This document shows, one piece after another, positions 36,525 to 46,100 of a stretch of 64,000 nucleotides of DNA; the first letter of the stretch is position 1; each line of letters begins with the position of its first letter. Origin of the DNA: Cecembia calidifontis (GTDB lineage: Bacteria; Bacteroidota; Bacteroidia; Cytophagales; Cyclobacteriaceae); contig NZ_SGXG01000001.1 of the NCBI RefSeq assembly GCF_004216715.1, positions 3,642,501 to 3,706,500 of the forward strand, written 5' to 3'. Made by a program: the position numbers and the translations under genes. The notes under the pieces were generated by a model. It was not told the DNA's origin. It saw only the letters and a program-made list of their open reading frames with translations, and did no database searches.

Positions 36525-36740
36525 AACGGATAATTTTCCAAAATCTAATAAGATATGCTCTTTTATCAAAGGTAATTTTTACAGCAAGCCAACTTCAGGA
36601 ACCGTATTCTTTTTAGAGCATTCATTATCAAAATAAAAATTAACACTCATTTTAAAGTCTTAAAATTATACTTTTTGAAATTTTATTTGTAAATTTTAAC
36701 AGTTTCATATTGGAATTTCTTATCACTAATAACAACCCCT

Positions 36741-37532
36741 ATGAAAAAGTTACTAATAACCTTCGCTGGATTATTAATGGCGGCAGCCATTACATACGGC
36801 CAACAGTCCAGGTATCTGGTATTTGAGTTTATCAAGGTGGAGTCCAATCAGACTTATGATTTTATTGAATACAAAGAATTCATGGAAAAGCTATACCAGG
36901 GAGCAGTTAATGACAAAAAGATTTCGGGATGGGATTTTTGGTCATTACAGTCAGGGGCAGATCCCAGTGAATTCCAATACATCACCATTACCTACTATAA
37001 AGATCCAGTTTCCATGATGAACGGATTTAGTGAAGAAGATCTTGTCCGCTATGGAATGATTGCCCATCCCCACCTGACAGAAAAACAGGTCCGAGAAAAG
37101 CTCAACTCGGCCTACAATTGTATGGACCTGGCACAAAGGGCCTATATGCAGGAAATAGCCTATTCGAATGATAATTTTCAGTTCAAAAAAGGTACACTGG
37201 CTTCTTTTGACCTAATGAAGGCAGTAGAAGGAAAGTTTCAGGAATATGAAAAAGCAGAAAGGGAAGTGTTTCTGCCCATCCATCAAAACAGGATTGAAAA
37301 AGGTTTGATGGGACATTGGAGTTTATTGAGGACTGCGCTTCCTTTTGGCAGTGAGGCCAAATCCACCCATCTTACCATGAACATCTACAAAGACTATGTG
37401 CAGTTTTTCAATGCTCAGGAATATGAGGATATGGAATCCACAGCAGAACAAAGGGTTGCTGTTGAGAAGGGATTAAAATCACGGGACCAAAAATGGGTTT
37501 ATCTGGCCACATTGGAAAATGCAATCCGATAA
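36741..37532 (+). CDS. Secreted protein with two dimeric alpha/beta-barrel-like halves
   Basis: The 263-residue product has a signal peptide (1-20, ending TYGQQ). The halves 24-100 and about 150-240 share a pattern: a strand, a helix with KxxxG...EY, a P.HQ or YQ segment, a G(W/H)W strand and a T...YKD strand (ITYYKDPVSMM versus MNIYKDYVQFF). This suggests an internal duplication of a dimeric alpha/beta-barrel fold. It is periplasmic or secreted; no catalytic residue is recognised. A perfect 20-bp hairpin follows the stop. Confidence 0.6.
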   Translation: MKKLLITFAGLLMAAAITYGQQSRYLVFEFIKVESNQTYDFIEYKEFMEKLYQGAVNDKKISGWDFWSLQSGADPSEFQYITITYYKDPVSMMNGFSEEDLVRYGMIAHPHLTEKQVREKLNSAYNCMDLAQRAYMQEIAYSNDNFQFKKGTLASFDLMKAVEGKFQEYEKAEREVFLPIHQNRIEKGLMGHWSLLRTALPFGSEAKSTHLTMNIYKDYVQFFNAQEYEDMESTAEQRVAVEKGLKSRDQKWVYLATLENAIR

Positions 37533-37576
37533 AATCAAAAGAGGCTGTCGAAAACGACAGCCTCTTTTGATTTTTT
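37531..37576. terminator. Bidirectional terminator, 20-bp perfect stem
   Basis: The arm 37531-37550 (ending GAGGCTGTCG) pairs perfectly with 37555-37574 (starting CGACAGCCTC) around an AAAA loop. T runs follow on both strands. It begins within the stop codon of the upstream gene and ends against the stop of the converging gamma-glutamyltransferase gene. Confidence 0.9.
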
Positions 37577-39419
37577 ACCAAGCAATGCCGTAATCTTCTC
37601 CATGATTACTTGAACCGCCCCAGAAGCTGTTGTGCTTCCAATCAAACCAGATGGCGTTCAATGGACCGGAAGTCCTTTCCAAAAAATTCATTTTATACCC
37701 TCTTTTTTCAAGGTCTTTCCTAACCCAAGAAGGAACAGATGTGTTTAAGGTTATCGAACCAGGTTTGGATTCATGCGCACCGAATGAAGACTGCATCTGG
37801 TAGCTGTGGATATTGGCTGCCTCAGTGGCTTCCTGCACAGTCATTCCAAATTCAACAATGTTTAAGAATAACTGCAACAAGTCCTGATCTTGGGTGTCCC
37901 CACCTTGGACGGCAAAGGAAAGAAACGGCTTTCCGTCTTTCAATGCCATACTGGGAGTAAGTGTAACCCTAGGTCTCTTTCCGGGCTCTAAGACATTGAA
38001 TGGATTCAGGGTTTCATCCAAAACAAAACTTTGCATCCTTTGGCTTAAACCAATACCCGTATTGCCAGCTATGACAGCCGGAATCCAACCACCTGAGGGA
38101 GTTACAGAAACCACCCAACCATCCTTATCGGCAGCCTGAATAGAAGTTGTTCCTGATTGGAACTGCTTCAGGAAAGGATCTTCAGGTCCCTGAATTGGAA
38201 GTTCGGGTTGATAATAAGCCAATGCATTTTTCCTCTTCACTAGTAAATGTAAATATGGATTTTTACCGTTTTGAAAGGGATAAGGATCTCCCGGACCAAT
38301 CTCCGGGTCATTTTTTTCACCGATGAGTTTTGCCCTTTGTTTTGCATATGCTTTAGAAAGCAGGCCCTTCATAGGGCTTTTAGGGTTAAAATCCGGATCA
38401 CCGTAGTAAAAATCCCTATCCGCGAAAGCAAGGTTCATTGCCTGGTATACCGTATTGATATAATTCGCAGAATTATATCCCATTGACTTCAGGTCAAAAT
38501 TCTCCAGGATATTCAGGGTTTGCAGCAAAACAGGACCTTGGGTCCATTCTTGAAGCTTGTAAACCTCTATCCCTTTATAATTTGTACTTAATGGCTCTTC
38601 TATTTTGACTTTCCACTTTGCCAGATCCTCCAGGGTAAATAGTCCGCCCTGTTCGCGGGTTCCCCTGACAATTTCCTCTGCTATATCCCCTTTATAAAAT
38701 CTATCATAAGCTGCATATATGGCCTCTTTTCTGGTTTTTCCTTGAGCTAAGGCTTCTTTTTCAGTATCCACCAATTTTTTTAAGGTCTGATAAAGGTCTT
38801 CTTGAACAAATATTTCCCCGGCATGAGGAGCTTCCCGTTCCTGTCCCAGGTGAGGAAGGAAGACTTTTTTGGAATAAGGCCATTCCTTAATCAAATCCTT
38901 ACGGCTTTCTATCATATTGGCAGTTTGTGCCTCAATTGGATATCCTTTGGCCATTTCCATGGCCGGCGCCAACACCTGTTCCAAACTCATGGTACCAAAT
39001 TCAGCCAACATGGTCATCAAACCACCAGGAGTACCTGGAGTAGTAGCCGCCAAAGGACCGAACTCCGGTGGATACTGCATGTTTTTTTCTTTAAAGAAAT
39101 CTACGGTAGCCCCCGTTGGGGAAATTCCCATTGCATTAATGGCTATAACTTGTTTGGTATTGGGATTGTAAATCAGGGCTTGGGTTTCCCCTCCCCAACT
39201 CAATACATCCCACATGGTACACACGGCTGCCAACATGGCACAGGAAGCATCCACAGCATTTCCACCTTGCGCAAAAATCATGGCTCCCGCGGTTGCCCCA
39301 AGAGGCTTTCCGGTAATGGCCATCCAATGTTTGCCATGTAAAGGAGGTTTTTGGGTATTTTGGCCAAATGATTCATTGAGCATTAACCCTAAAAACATTA
39401 TCAGAATTACTCTTTTCAT
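37575..39419 (-). CDS. Gamma-glutamyltransferase family protein
   Basis: The 614-residue protein has a signal peptide (1-19) and the gamma-glutamyltranspeptidase fold. The N-terminal part has MIFAQGGNAVDASCAMLAA, and the self-cleavage Thr lies in QSGTTSIQAADKDGWVVSV, where maturation would split large and small chains. The substrate region SGGWIPAVIAGNTGIGLSQR is present. It is periplasmic or secreted and should hydrolyse gamma-glutamyl bonds such as in glutathione. It follows the regulatory-domain gene by 3 bases. Confidence 0.88.
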   Translation of the reverse strand: MKRVILIMFLGLMLNESFGQNTQKPPLHGKHWMAITGKPLGATAGAMIFAQGGNAVDASCAMLAAVCTMWDVLSWGGETQALIYNPNTKQVIAINAMGISPTGATVDFFKEKNMQYPPEFGPLAATTPGTPGGLMTMLAEFGTMSLEQVLAPAMEMAKGYPIEAQTANMIESRKDLIKEWPYSKKVFLPHLGQEREAPHAGEIFVQEDLYQTLKKLVDTEKEALAQGKTRKEAIYAAYDRFYKGDIAEEIVRGTREQGGLFTLEDLAKWKVKIEEPLSTNYKGIEVYKLQEWTQGPVLLQTLNILENFDLKSMGYNSANYINTVYQAMNLAFADRDFYYGDPDFNPKSPMKGLLSKAYAKQRAKLIGEKNDPEIGPGDPYPFQNGKNPYLHLLVKRKNALAYYQPELPIQGPEDPFLKQFQSGTTSIQAADKDGWVVSVTPSGGWIPAVIAGNTGIGLSQRMQSFVLDETLNPFNVLEPGKRPRVTLTPSMALKDGKPFLSFAVQGGDTQDQDLLQLFLNIVEFGMTVQEATEAANIHSYQMQSSFGAHESKPGSITLNTSVPSWVRKDLEKRGYKMNFLERTSGPLNAIWFDWKHNSFWGGSSNHGEDYGIAW

Positions 39420-39422
39420 ATA

Positions 39423-40475
39423 TCAATTATCTATCAATTTTGGGATCAGGGACTCAAAACCTTCAAACTTACTGTTGTACTGTGTGAAGATGGTAAAGTA
39501 TCCAGAGGGTTGGCGGATATTGACTGCATTGTCTTTGACGAATTGTTCAATTTCAGCGGCATATTCTCCAAATATTTTGTAGAATTTACGTTTTTCTTTA
39601 GGAATTAGAATTATTTCCTTGTCCTTGAGGTAGTAATAAACATTCCTTTTGATAATCTGATCATTTCTTTCCCCTATCATCAATGCCTGATTGTAATTGG
39701 AAGGTTTGATTACAGCCTCTGTTCTTCTCAACAAAGGCATTTGCCCTTCTACCAAAACCTCAAAAAAACCTGAAATGGGGGATCCTTCTAACTTAAAATC
39801 CATTCCATTGACAAAGTATCGCGGGATATTGTGCTCACTATCAACCCATACAATATTCTGAACTCTAAATCCTGGAATTATGCTGACCTGATCCGATCCA
39901 CCATCCCTCATTTCGAAATTATTGGAGCTGATGTTGTAACGGACAAAATATCCCTCTACTACTTCCATATCCTTGTATAGTAGAATCGAAGCCTTATTCC
40001 ACTTTGGATCCAAATAATAATTTCCTATGAGACGTTTGGGTTCGGGAGGAATTCCAAACACTTGATTTCCTCCAATAAAATTAGGTCTCTTGGAAAACAA
40101 TTCTGCAATATTAGTCGCGCGGATAGTTTTCTGTAAAGCCATGTCATCCGGGTTTTCATAACCCATGGGAAACAAAGTAATGGTACCCAAATTTAAGTCA
40201 GATTTTAAATTTATCTGGGCCTGATAGGCTTGATAACCCGAGATATTTATATTGATGACAAAACGGTCGGGATAAACATTTTCGATTAAAAAAGCCCCCC
40301 CTTCTTTGGAAACAGCTGAAAATGCGGTTTCTCTGATGGTGATTATAGCCCCCTTGATGTATTGATCATTTAGACCATCCTTGATAATGCCCGTAATGGT
40401 ATACCTATCCTGAGCGGATAAACTCATTGAACAGATCAATAAACCTAATAGCAGGAGAATTTTTATTTTACCCAT
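39423..40475 (-). CDS. Carboxypeptidase-regulatory-like domain secreted protein
   Basis: With ATG 40475 the product is 350 residues; the frame extends 27 codons upstream to 40556, but the signal peptide (GKIKILLLLGLLICSMSLSA) sits at this ATG. Residues about 25-105 form a CarboxypepD_reg-like Ig fold (YTITGIIKDGLNDQYIKGAI, SGYQAYQAQINL). The rest is of no known family. It is co-transcribed with gamma-glutamyltransferase, and it could be an envelope partner. The function is unknown. Confidence 0.75.
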   Translation of the reverse strand: MGKIKILLLLGLLICSMSLSAQDRYTITGIIKDGLNDQYIKGAIITIRETAFSAVSKEGGAFLIENVYPDRFVININISGYQAYQAQINLKSDLNLGTITLFPMGYENPDDMALQKTIRATNIAELFSKRPNFIGGNQVFGIPPEPKRLIGNYYLDPKWNKASILLYKDMEVVEGYFVRYNISSNNFEMRDGGSDQVSIIPGFRVQNIVWVDSEHNIPRYFVNGMDFKLEGSPISGFFEVLVEGQMPLLRRTEAVIKPSNYNQALMIGERNDQIIKRNVYYYLKDKEIILIPKEKRKFYKIFGEYAAEIEQFVKDNAVNIRQPSGYFTIFTQYNSKFEGFESLIPKLIDN

Positions 40476-40776
40476 AACAAGTATAAGCCCTTTCCAAATA
40501 AAAGCATTTTCTTTGTTTTTTGTTGAAATCAATAAAAGATTCCGATAAAATTTCAATCAATTAAACACCAAAACTTGGGAAGTCCGGTTTCCCGAGATCT
40601 TATCTTTAATTGTCCCCATGTATATTGTTATGGTCACAATTGCGTATATTTATGGAATAAAGATTATACAACTGTCCAAAAGGTTAACTAATCGCAAAAG
40701 CACAAAAATCCATCGTCTTTTGCAATTTTAATTGGATCATTTAACCAATTGGCAATCAAACAAAAAATTTAAAAAA
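40476..40776. other. Intergenic, no gene seen
   Basis: These 301 bases between divergent genes are AT-rich and hold no credible reading frame. A small inverted repeat GGGAA-N7-TTCCC lies at 40577-40593. No TAnnTTTG element was found close to the helicase start. Confidence 0.6.
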
Positions 40777-42105
40777 TTGGATTTCAATCAATTTAATTTC
40801 GAACCTGCCCTTAAAGAAGGGTTGGACGCCATGGGATTTGAAAAACCCACCCCTATTCAAGAGTCTGCCATTCCCATTATCATGAAGGGCAAAGATATCA
40901 TTGCCTGTGCACAGACGGGGACAGGAAAAACTGCAGCTTTTATTCTTCCGATACTCAATAAAATTGCCAAATCTGGAATATCCGGCCTAAATACTTTGAT
41001 TTTGGCCCCTACCAGGGAATTAACCATTCAGATTGACCAACAAATTCAAGGCTTTTCTTACTTTTTAGGAATAAGCTCCATTCCTGTGTATGGAGGTGGG
41101 GACGGAATTGTTTGGGAGCAACAAAGAAAAGCACTGGAGACAGGAACAGAAATCATTGTAGCCACCCCTGGAAGGTTGATCGCATTACTTTCCAGCGGAA
41201 AAATCAACTTTGACAAAATCCAACATCTTATCTTGGATGAAGCTGACCGGATGCTGGACATGGGTTTTTCAGATGATATCCTGAAAATAGTCAATTACTT
41301 ACCAAAAAAGCGGCAGACTATCCTATTCTCTGCTACTATGCCTCCAAAAATCCGTCAATTTTCTAAAAAGCTCTTACACGAACCTGAAGAAATAAGCCTC
41401 GCTATAGGCAAAACTGCAGAAGGCGTCAGTCAATCGGCTTATCTGGTCTATGACCACCAAAAGGAAGACCTTGTAAAGCATATCCTTTCTCAAAAAAATT
41501 ATGAAGCGGTAATCATCTTTACCTCGACCAAAGAGAAGGTAAAAAGCCTTTACAAAGTCTTAAAAAAATCATTTGAGGTGGAATCCTTCCACTCTGATCT
41601 TGAACAGGCAGAGAGAGAAGATATTATGTCCAGGTTCAAGAATAAATCTCTTAAGATTCTCATTGGGACGGATATTATCTCAAGAGGGATTGATGTGGTG
41701 GGCATAGAATTGGTCATCAATTTTGATACCCCAAATGACCCGGAAGATTATGTGCACCGGGTAGGTAGAACGGCACGTGCCGATAGTAAAGGGGAAGCGA
41801 TCACTTTTGTCAATGAAAAGGATAGAAATAAATTCAGAAGGATTGAATCACTAATTGGTTTAGAAATTCCAAAAATCCCTTTACCGGAAGGATTTGATCA
41901 AGGTTTGACCTACAATGAAGAGAAGAAGTCCTCTCCTAAACCCAAGAAGGGAAAAAACAATAAAAAAAACAGGCCCAAACATCAAAACCGAAAACCGGAA
42001 GGAGAAAAGACTGTTCAAACTAAAACTGAAATAATAAATAAATCACCTGAACCAGGTGTTGAGGTTGTTTCAAAATTTAAAAGAAGATCAAATATTAAAG
42101 ATTAA
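40777..42105 (+). CDS. DEAD-box RNA helicase
   Basis: All helicase motifs are present: Q motif FEKPTPIQE, motif I AQTGTGKT, PTRELTIQI, motif II DEAD (ILDEADRMLDMGF), motif III SAT, and motif VI HRVGRTARAD. The C-terminus is a Lys/Asn-rich tail (KPKKGKNNKKN), common in cold-adapted or RNA-binding Bacteroidota helicases. I chose TTG 40777 (LDFNQFNFEPAL) because homologues begin right before this segment; another TTG at 40732 would add 15 residues. It unwinds structured RNA, probably in ribosome assembly or mRNA decay. Confidence 0.9.
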   Translation: MDFNQFNFEPALKEGLDAMGFEKPTPIQESAIPIIMKGKDIIACAQTGTGKTAAFILPILNKIAKSGISGLNTLILAPTRELTIQIDQQIQGFSYFLGISSIPVYGGGDGIVWEQQRKALETGTEIIVATPGRLIALLSSGKINFDKIQHLILDEADRMLDMGFSDDILKIVNYLPKKRQTILFSATMPPKIRQFSKKLLHEPEEISLAIGKTAEGVSQSAYLVYDHQKEDLVKHILSQKNYEAVIIFTSTKEKVKSLYKVLKKSFEVESFHSDLEQAEREDIMSRFKNKSLKILIGTDIISRGIDVVGIELVINFDTPNDPEDYVHRVGRTARADSKGEAITFVNEKDRNKFRRIESLIGLEIPKIPLPEGFDQGLTYNEEKKSSPKPKKGKNNKKNRPKHQNRKPEGEKTVQTKTEIINKSPEPGVEVVSKFKRRSNIKD

Positions 42106-42130
42106 ACAGCTTCAGAATAAACTGCAATTC

Positions 42131-43102
42131 TTAAAACCATCTTGGATTTGTGATTCTAGATCTCTTTTTGCTGATATAATACCCTATCGAAAATTCATGG
42201 GAATCATTTCTCAGGTTTTGGAGCGTATTAAGGTTTTGGTCATAAGCATAACCAAACCTTAGATCTTCCGTAACAAATACCTCTACTATGAGAGCCAAAG
42301 CATTTCTCTTGTTCAGGTTACCTTCAGGATTTTCACTGCCAAATCGCAGGTTTGAACGATAACTCGCTCCCAACCATAAGCGTTCAAAGAAAAGCAACAT
42401 GGTATTCAAATCATAACTTATGGGAGCCCCTCTTACCTCTCTTACCAAAATGCTTGGTTTAAGACTCACCACATCATTGATGGGAAGCATAGCTCCTGCC
42501 GTGAAAAAATAATGAATGTCATGTAAAGAAAGTGCAATATCCTCTCGGTCTAAAGCCTTTCTTCCAATTAAATTAAAGGCACTGATACCTGCATAAAAAT
42601 ACGGAGAATGAAAAAACAGTCCCGTATTCATATTTGGTGTAAACAAAGACTGGTTTTCAAAGTTAATATCGGGATCCAAAGGATCTACTGGTAAAAGGTT
42701 ACTGCCGTCAAGGACATATTGATTCGTTCCTGCACTCAAACCGAGGCTTAAATAACTATCTTCCCCTGTCCTCACCCTATGGGCATATGTCAAAAGAGCC
42801 GAGGTGGTTCTGGTAGGCCCTATCTGGTCATTTAACAGGGAAACACCAAATCCCATCAAGCCCCCATTGGCGCTAAAATCCGCTGTCAAAGAAAAAGTTT
42901 GTGGGGCTCCCGGGAGGTTGATCCACTGATTACGGAAAGTACTCTGCACATATCCCTGGTTTTTGTATCCTGCATATCCCGGATTGATGTGCAAACCGTT
43001 GAACATGTATTGGCTAAATTGAGGGAGTTGCTGAGACTGGGAAAATAAAGGTGTCAAAGTCAGCCCCAAAAAGGTTAAATATTTTTTAAAAAGCTTTTTC
43101 AT
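42131..43102 (-). CDS. PorP/SprF family type IX secretion membrane protein
   Basis: With ATG 43102 the product is 323 residues with a signal peptide (KKLFKKYLTFLGLTLTPLFS). Typical PorP/SprF features are QLPQFSQYMFNGLHINPGYAG near the mature N-terminus and repeated barrel strands. It starts 11 bases after the giant type IX secreted protein, in the same operon. PorP/SprF proteins are usually paired with type B sorting-domain proteins, which they help to secrete or hold at the cell surface. Confidence 0.92.
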   Translation of the reverse strand: MKKLFKKYLTFLGLTLTPLFSQSQQLPQFSQYMFNGLHINPGYAGYKNQGYVQSTFRNQWINLPGAPQTFSLTADFSANGGLMGFGVSLLNDQIGPTRTTSALLTYAHRVRTGEDSYLSLGLSAGTNQYVLDGSNLLPVDPLDPDINFENQSLFTPNMNTGLFFHSPYFYAGISAFNLIGRKALDREDIALSLHDIHYFFTAGAMLPINDVVSLKPSILVREVRGAPISYDLNTMLLFFERLWLGASYRSNLRFGSENPEGNLNKRNALALIVEVFVTEDLRFGYAYDQNLNTLQNLRNDSHEFSIGYYISKKRSRITNPRWF

Positions 43103-43113
43103 AATCTGACACG

Positions 43114-46100
43114 TTATTTTTTGACCACCTGTATCCAACCTTTAAATTCCTGGTTTACGCCAAACCTGTCGACACCTCGCAACACGTAAAAGTATGTCCC
43201 GGCAACCAGTCCAGAGGCATCCCAATTATTACGGTAATTCTCAGCATGGAATATCTCGTCACCAAACCTGTTGAAAATCACCAAATCATTTTTCACAAAC
43301 TTATTGATACCAACAATTTCAAAAGTATCATTAACCCCGTTGCCATTGGGTGTAAACACGTTAGGAATAAAGAAAGGGTTAATCGCATTGATATCAGTTG
43401 CACTATTGTTGTTGAGATTAGTTTCTAGCTCCTCTCCTTTTACAGTCGCATTGTTGATTACAACAAAAGGCTTTGTTCCTTCAATATTTTGTGCCAAAAC
43501 ATTCAGCCTTATGTCAACATTAACATTTACAGGAAGTACAGGAAGCGTCCATATCAGCTTATTCCCTTGTTGTTCGAAATTTATTTCCAGAGAAGATATT
43601 GAACTTTTTACTTCCTGCGATTCAAAGTCAATTCCTTCTGGTAGGAGGTCTTCAATCGTAACATTGGTTGCATCAGCCAGGCCAATATTTGAAACAGTAA
43701 TTAAATATTCAAATACTTCTGATCCCCAAACTTCAATACCATTGGATGTCTTTTCTATAGAGAGGTCAACCTCTCCAATGACAACAACCTTTACAATAGC
43801 AGTAACACAGTTATTTGGATCCCTTGCTTCACAGAGATTATAGAGGAGAATGTATTCTCCGGAAGGGGTATTGGATGCTAATGTAATGGAACCATCCTCA
43901 TTTAAAGTCAATTCTGGGCTACCACTTAACCAGCTTAAAATGACATCAGAAAGATTCACCGGTATTCCGTTTATGGAATCATTTTCAATAACATTTCCAA
44001 AAGTTGCACCTAAAATTCCATTTAAAGGTCCATAATTGTCATCATTAGCAATAATGGAAGAAACCTGGACAATAACCCTTATTGTAGCTGTATCACAAAT
44101 ACTGGGATCTGAAGAAGAACAAATGGAATAATCCAAAACATAAGTGTCTGGTTCTGTATCGGCTGCAACATTTACACTTCCATCCGGATTTAAAACGACA
44201 TTGGATTCCGGTAAACTATTGGAGTTAGTAAAAGGAATGGGGTTTAAAACCTGATTACCACTAACGGAAATAATGACATCCGATAAATTTATAGCCTCTC
44301 CATTTAATAAGTCGTTGTCTAAAATATTGATAATATTAACTGCCCCACTTTTTCCTCGGACATCTTGGACTATATCATCATTAGCTTCAATTTTTATGTC
44401 TTCAATTTCGACAATCACGGTTACTACTGCAGATTTACAGTTCACAGGATTGGAACCAATCTCGCAAATGCTATAAGCCACTTCAAAGGTTCCACCACCA
44501 ACTTCCCCGACCACAATATTTCCGGTGGCAGTGTCCAAGGTTACCAGTGGATGGGATGTGCTGACAACTGAAATACTCACCTGACCAGCGGTCAATCCCT
44601 TACCGTTGAAGGTATCCGCTCCATTGCCGTTGTCTTCCAGTACATTGCCAGCATTGGGATTATTGGCTGCCGTGGTGACCAAGTCATCATTGGCCACGAT
44701 GAGGTTACGGACTTCCACGGTTACAGTAGCTGTGGAGCAGTTGGATTCCGCTGGATCTGTTCCCGTCTCGCAAATGGTGTAGTCAATGGTGTAGCTGCCG
44801 CTGACAACGTTCCCCACGGAAATATTTCCGGTGGCAGTGTCCAAGGTTACCAATGGGTTGGAAGTGCTGACAACTGAAACGCTCACCTGACCATCGGTCA
44901 ATTCCGTGCCGTTGAAGGTATCCGCTCCGTTGCCGTTGCCTTTCAGTACATTGCCCGCATTGGGATTATTGGCTGCCGTGGTGACCAGGTCATCATTGGC
45001 CACGATGAGGTTATGGACTTCCACGGTTACCGTGGCAGTTGAACAATTAGAACCTGCAGGATTTGTTCCCGTCTCGCAGATGGTGTAGTCAATAGTGTAG
45101 CTGCCGCTGCCAACATTCCCCACGGAAATATTTCCGGTGGCAGTGTCCAAGGTTACCAGTGGGTTGGAAGTGCTGACAACTAAAACGCTCACCTGACTAG
45201 CGGTCAATTCCTTGCCGTTGAAAGTATCCGCTCCATTGCCGTTGTCTTCCAGTACATTGCCCGCATTGGGATTATTGGCTGCTGTGGTGAGCAGGTCATC
45301 ATTGGCAACAATGAGGTTACGGACTTCCACGGTTACCGTGGCAGTTGAACAATTAGAACCTGCAGGATTTGTTCCCGTCTCGCAGATGGTGTAGTCAATA
45401 GTGTAGCTGCCGCTGACAACGTTCCCCACGGAAATATTTCCGGTGGCAGTGTCCAAGGTTACCAGTGGGTTGGAAGTGCTGACAACTGAAACACTCACCT
45501 GACCAGCGGTCAATTCCGTGCCGTTGAAGGTATCTGCTCCATTGCCGTTGTCTTCAAGTACATTGCCCGCATTGGGATTATTGGCTGAGGTGGTGACCAG
45601 GTCATCATTGGCAACAATGAGGTTACGGACTTCCACGGTTACCGTGGCAGTTGAACAATTAGAACCTGCAGGATTTGTTCCCGTCTCGCAGATGGTGTAG
45701 TCAATAGTGTAGCTGCCGCTGACAACGTTCCCCACGGAAATATTTCCGGTGGCAGTGTCCAAGGTTACCAGTGGGTTGGAAGTGCTGACAACTGAAATAC
45801 TCACCTGACCAGCGGTCAATTCCGTGCCGTTGAAGGTATCCGCTCCATTGCCGTTGTCTTCAAGTACATTGCCCGCATTGGGATTATTGGCTGAGGTGGT
45901 GACCAGGTCATCATTGGCCACAATGAGGTTACGGACTTCCACGGTTACAGTAGCTGTGGAGCAGTTGGATTCCGCTGGATCTGTTCCCGTCTCGCAAATG
46001 GTGTATTCAATCTGGTAGGTTCCGACCGGCACGTCCCCGACCATTATATTTCCTGTAGCAACATCTACAGTAACCAAGGGGTTGGAAGCAATTACGTTTC

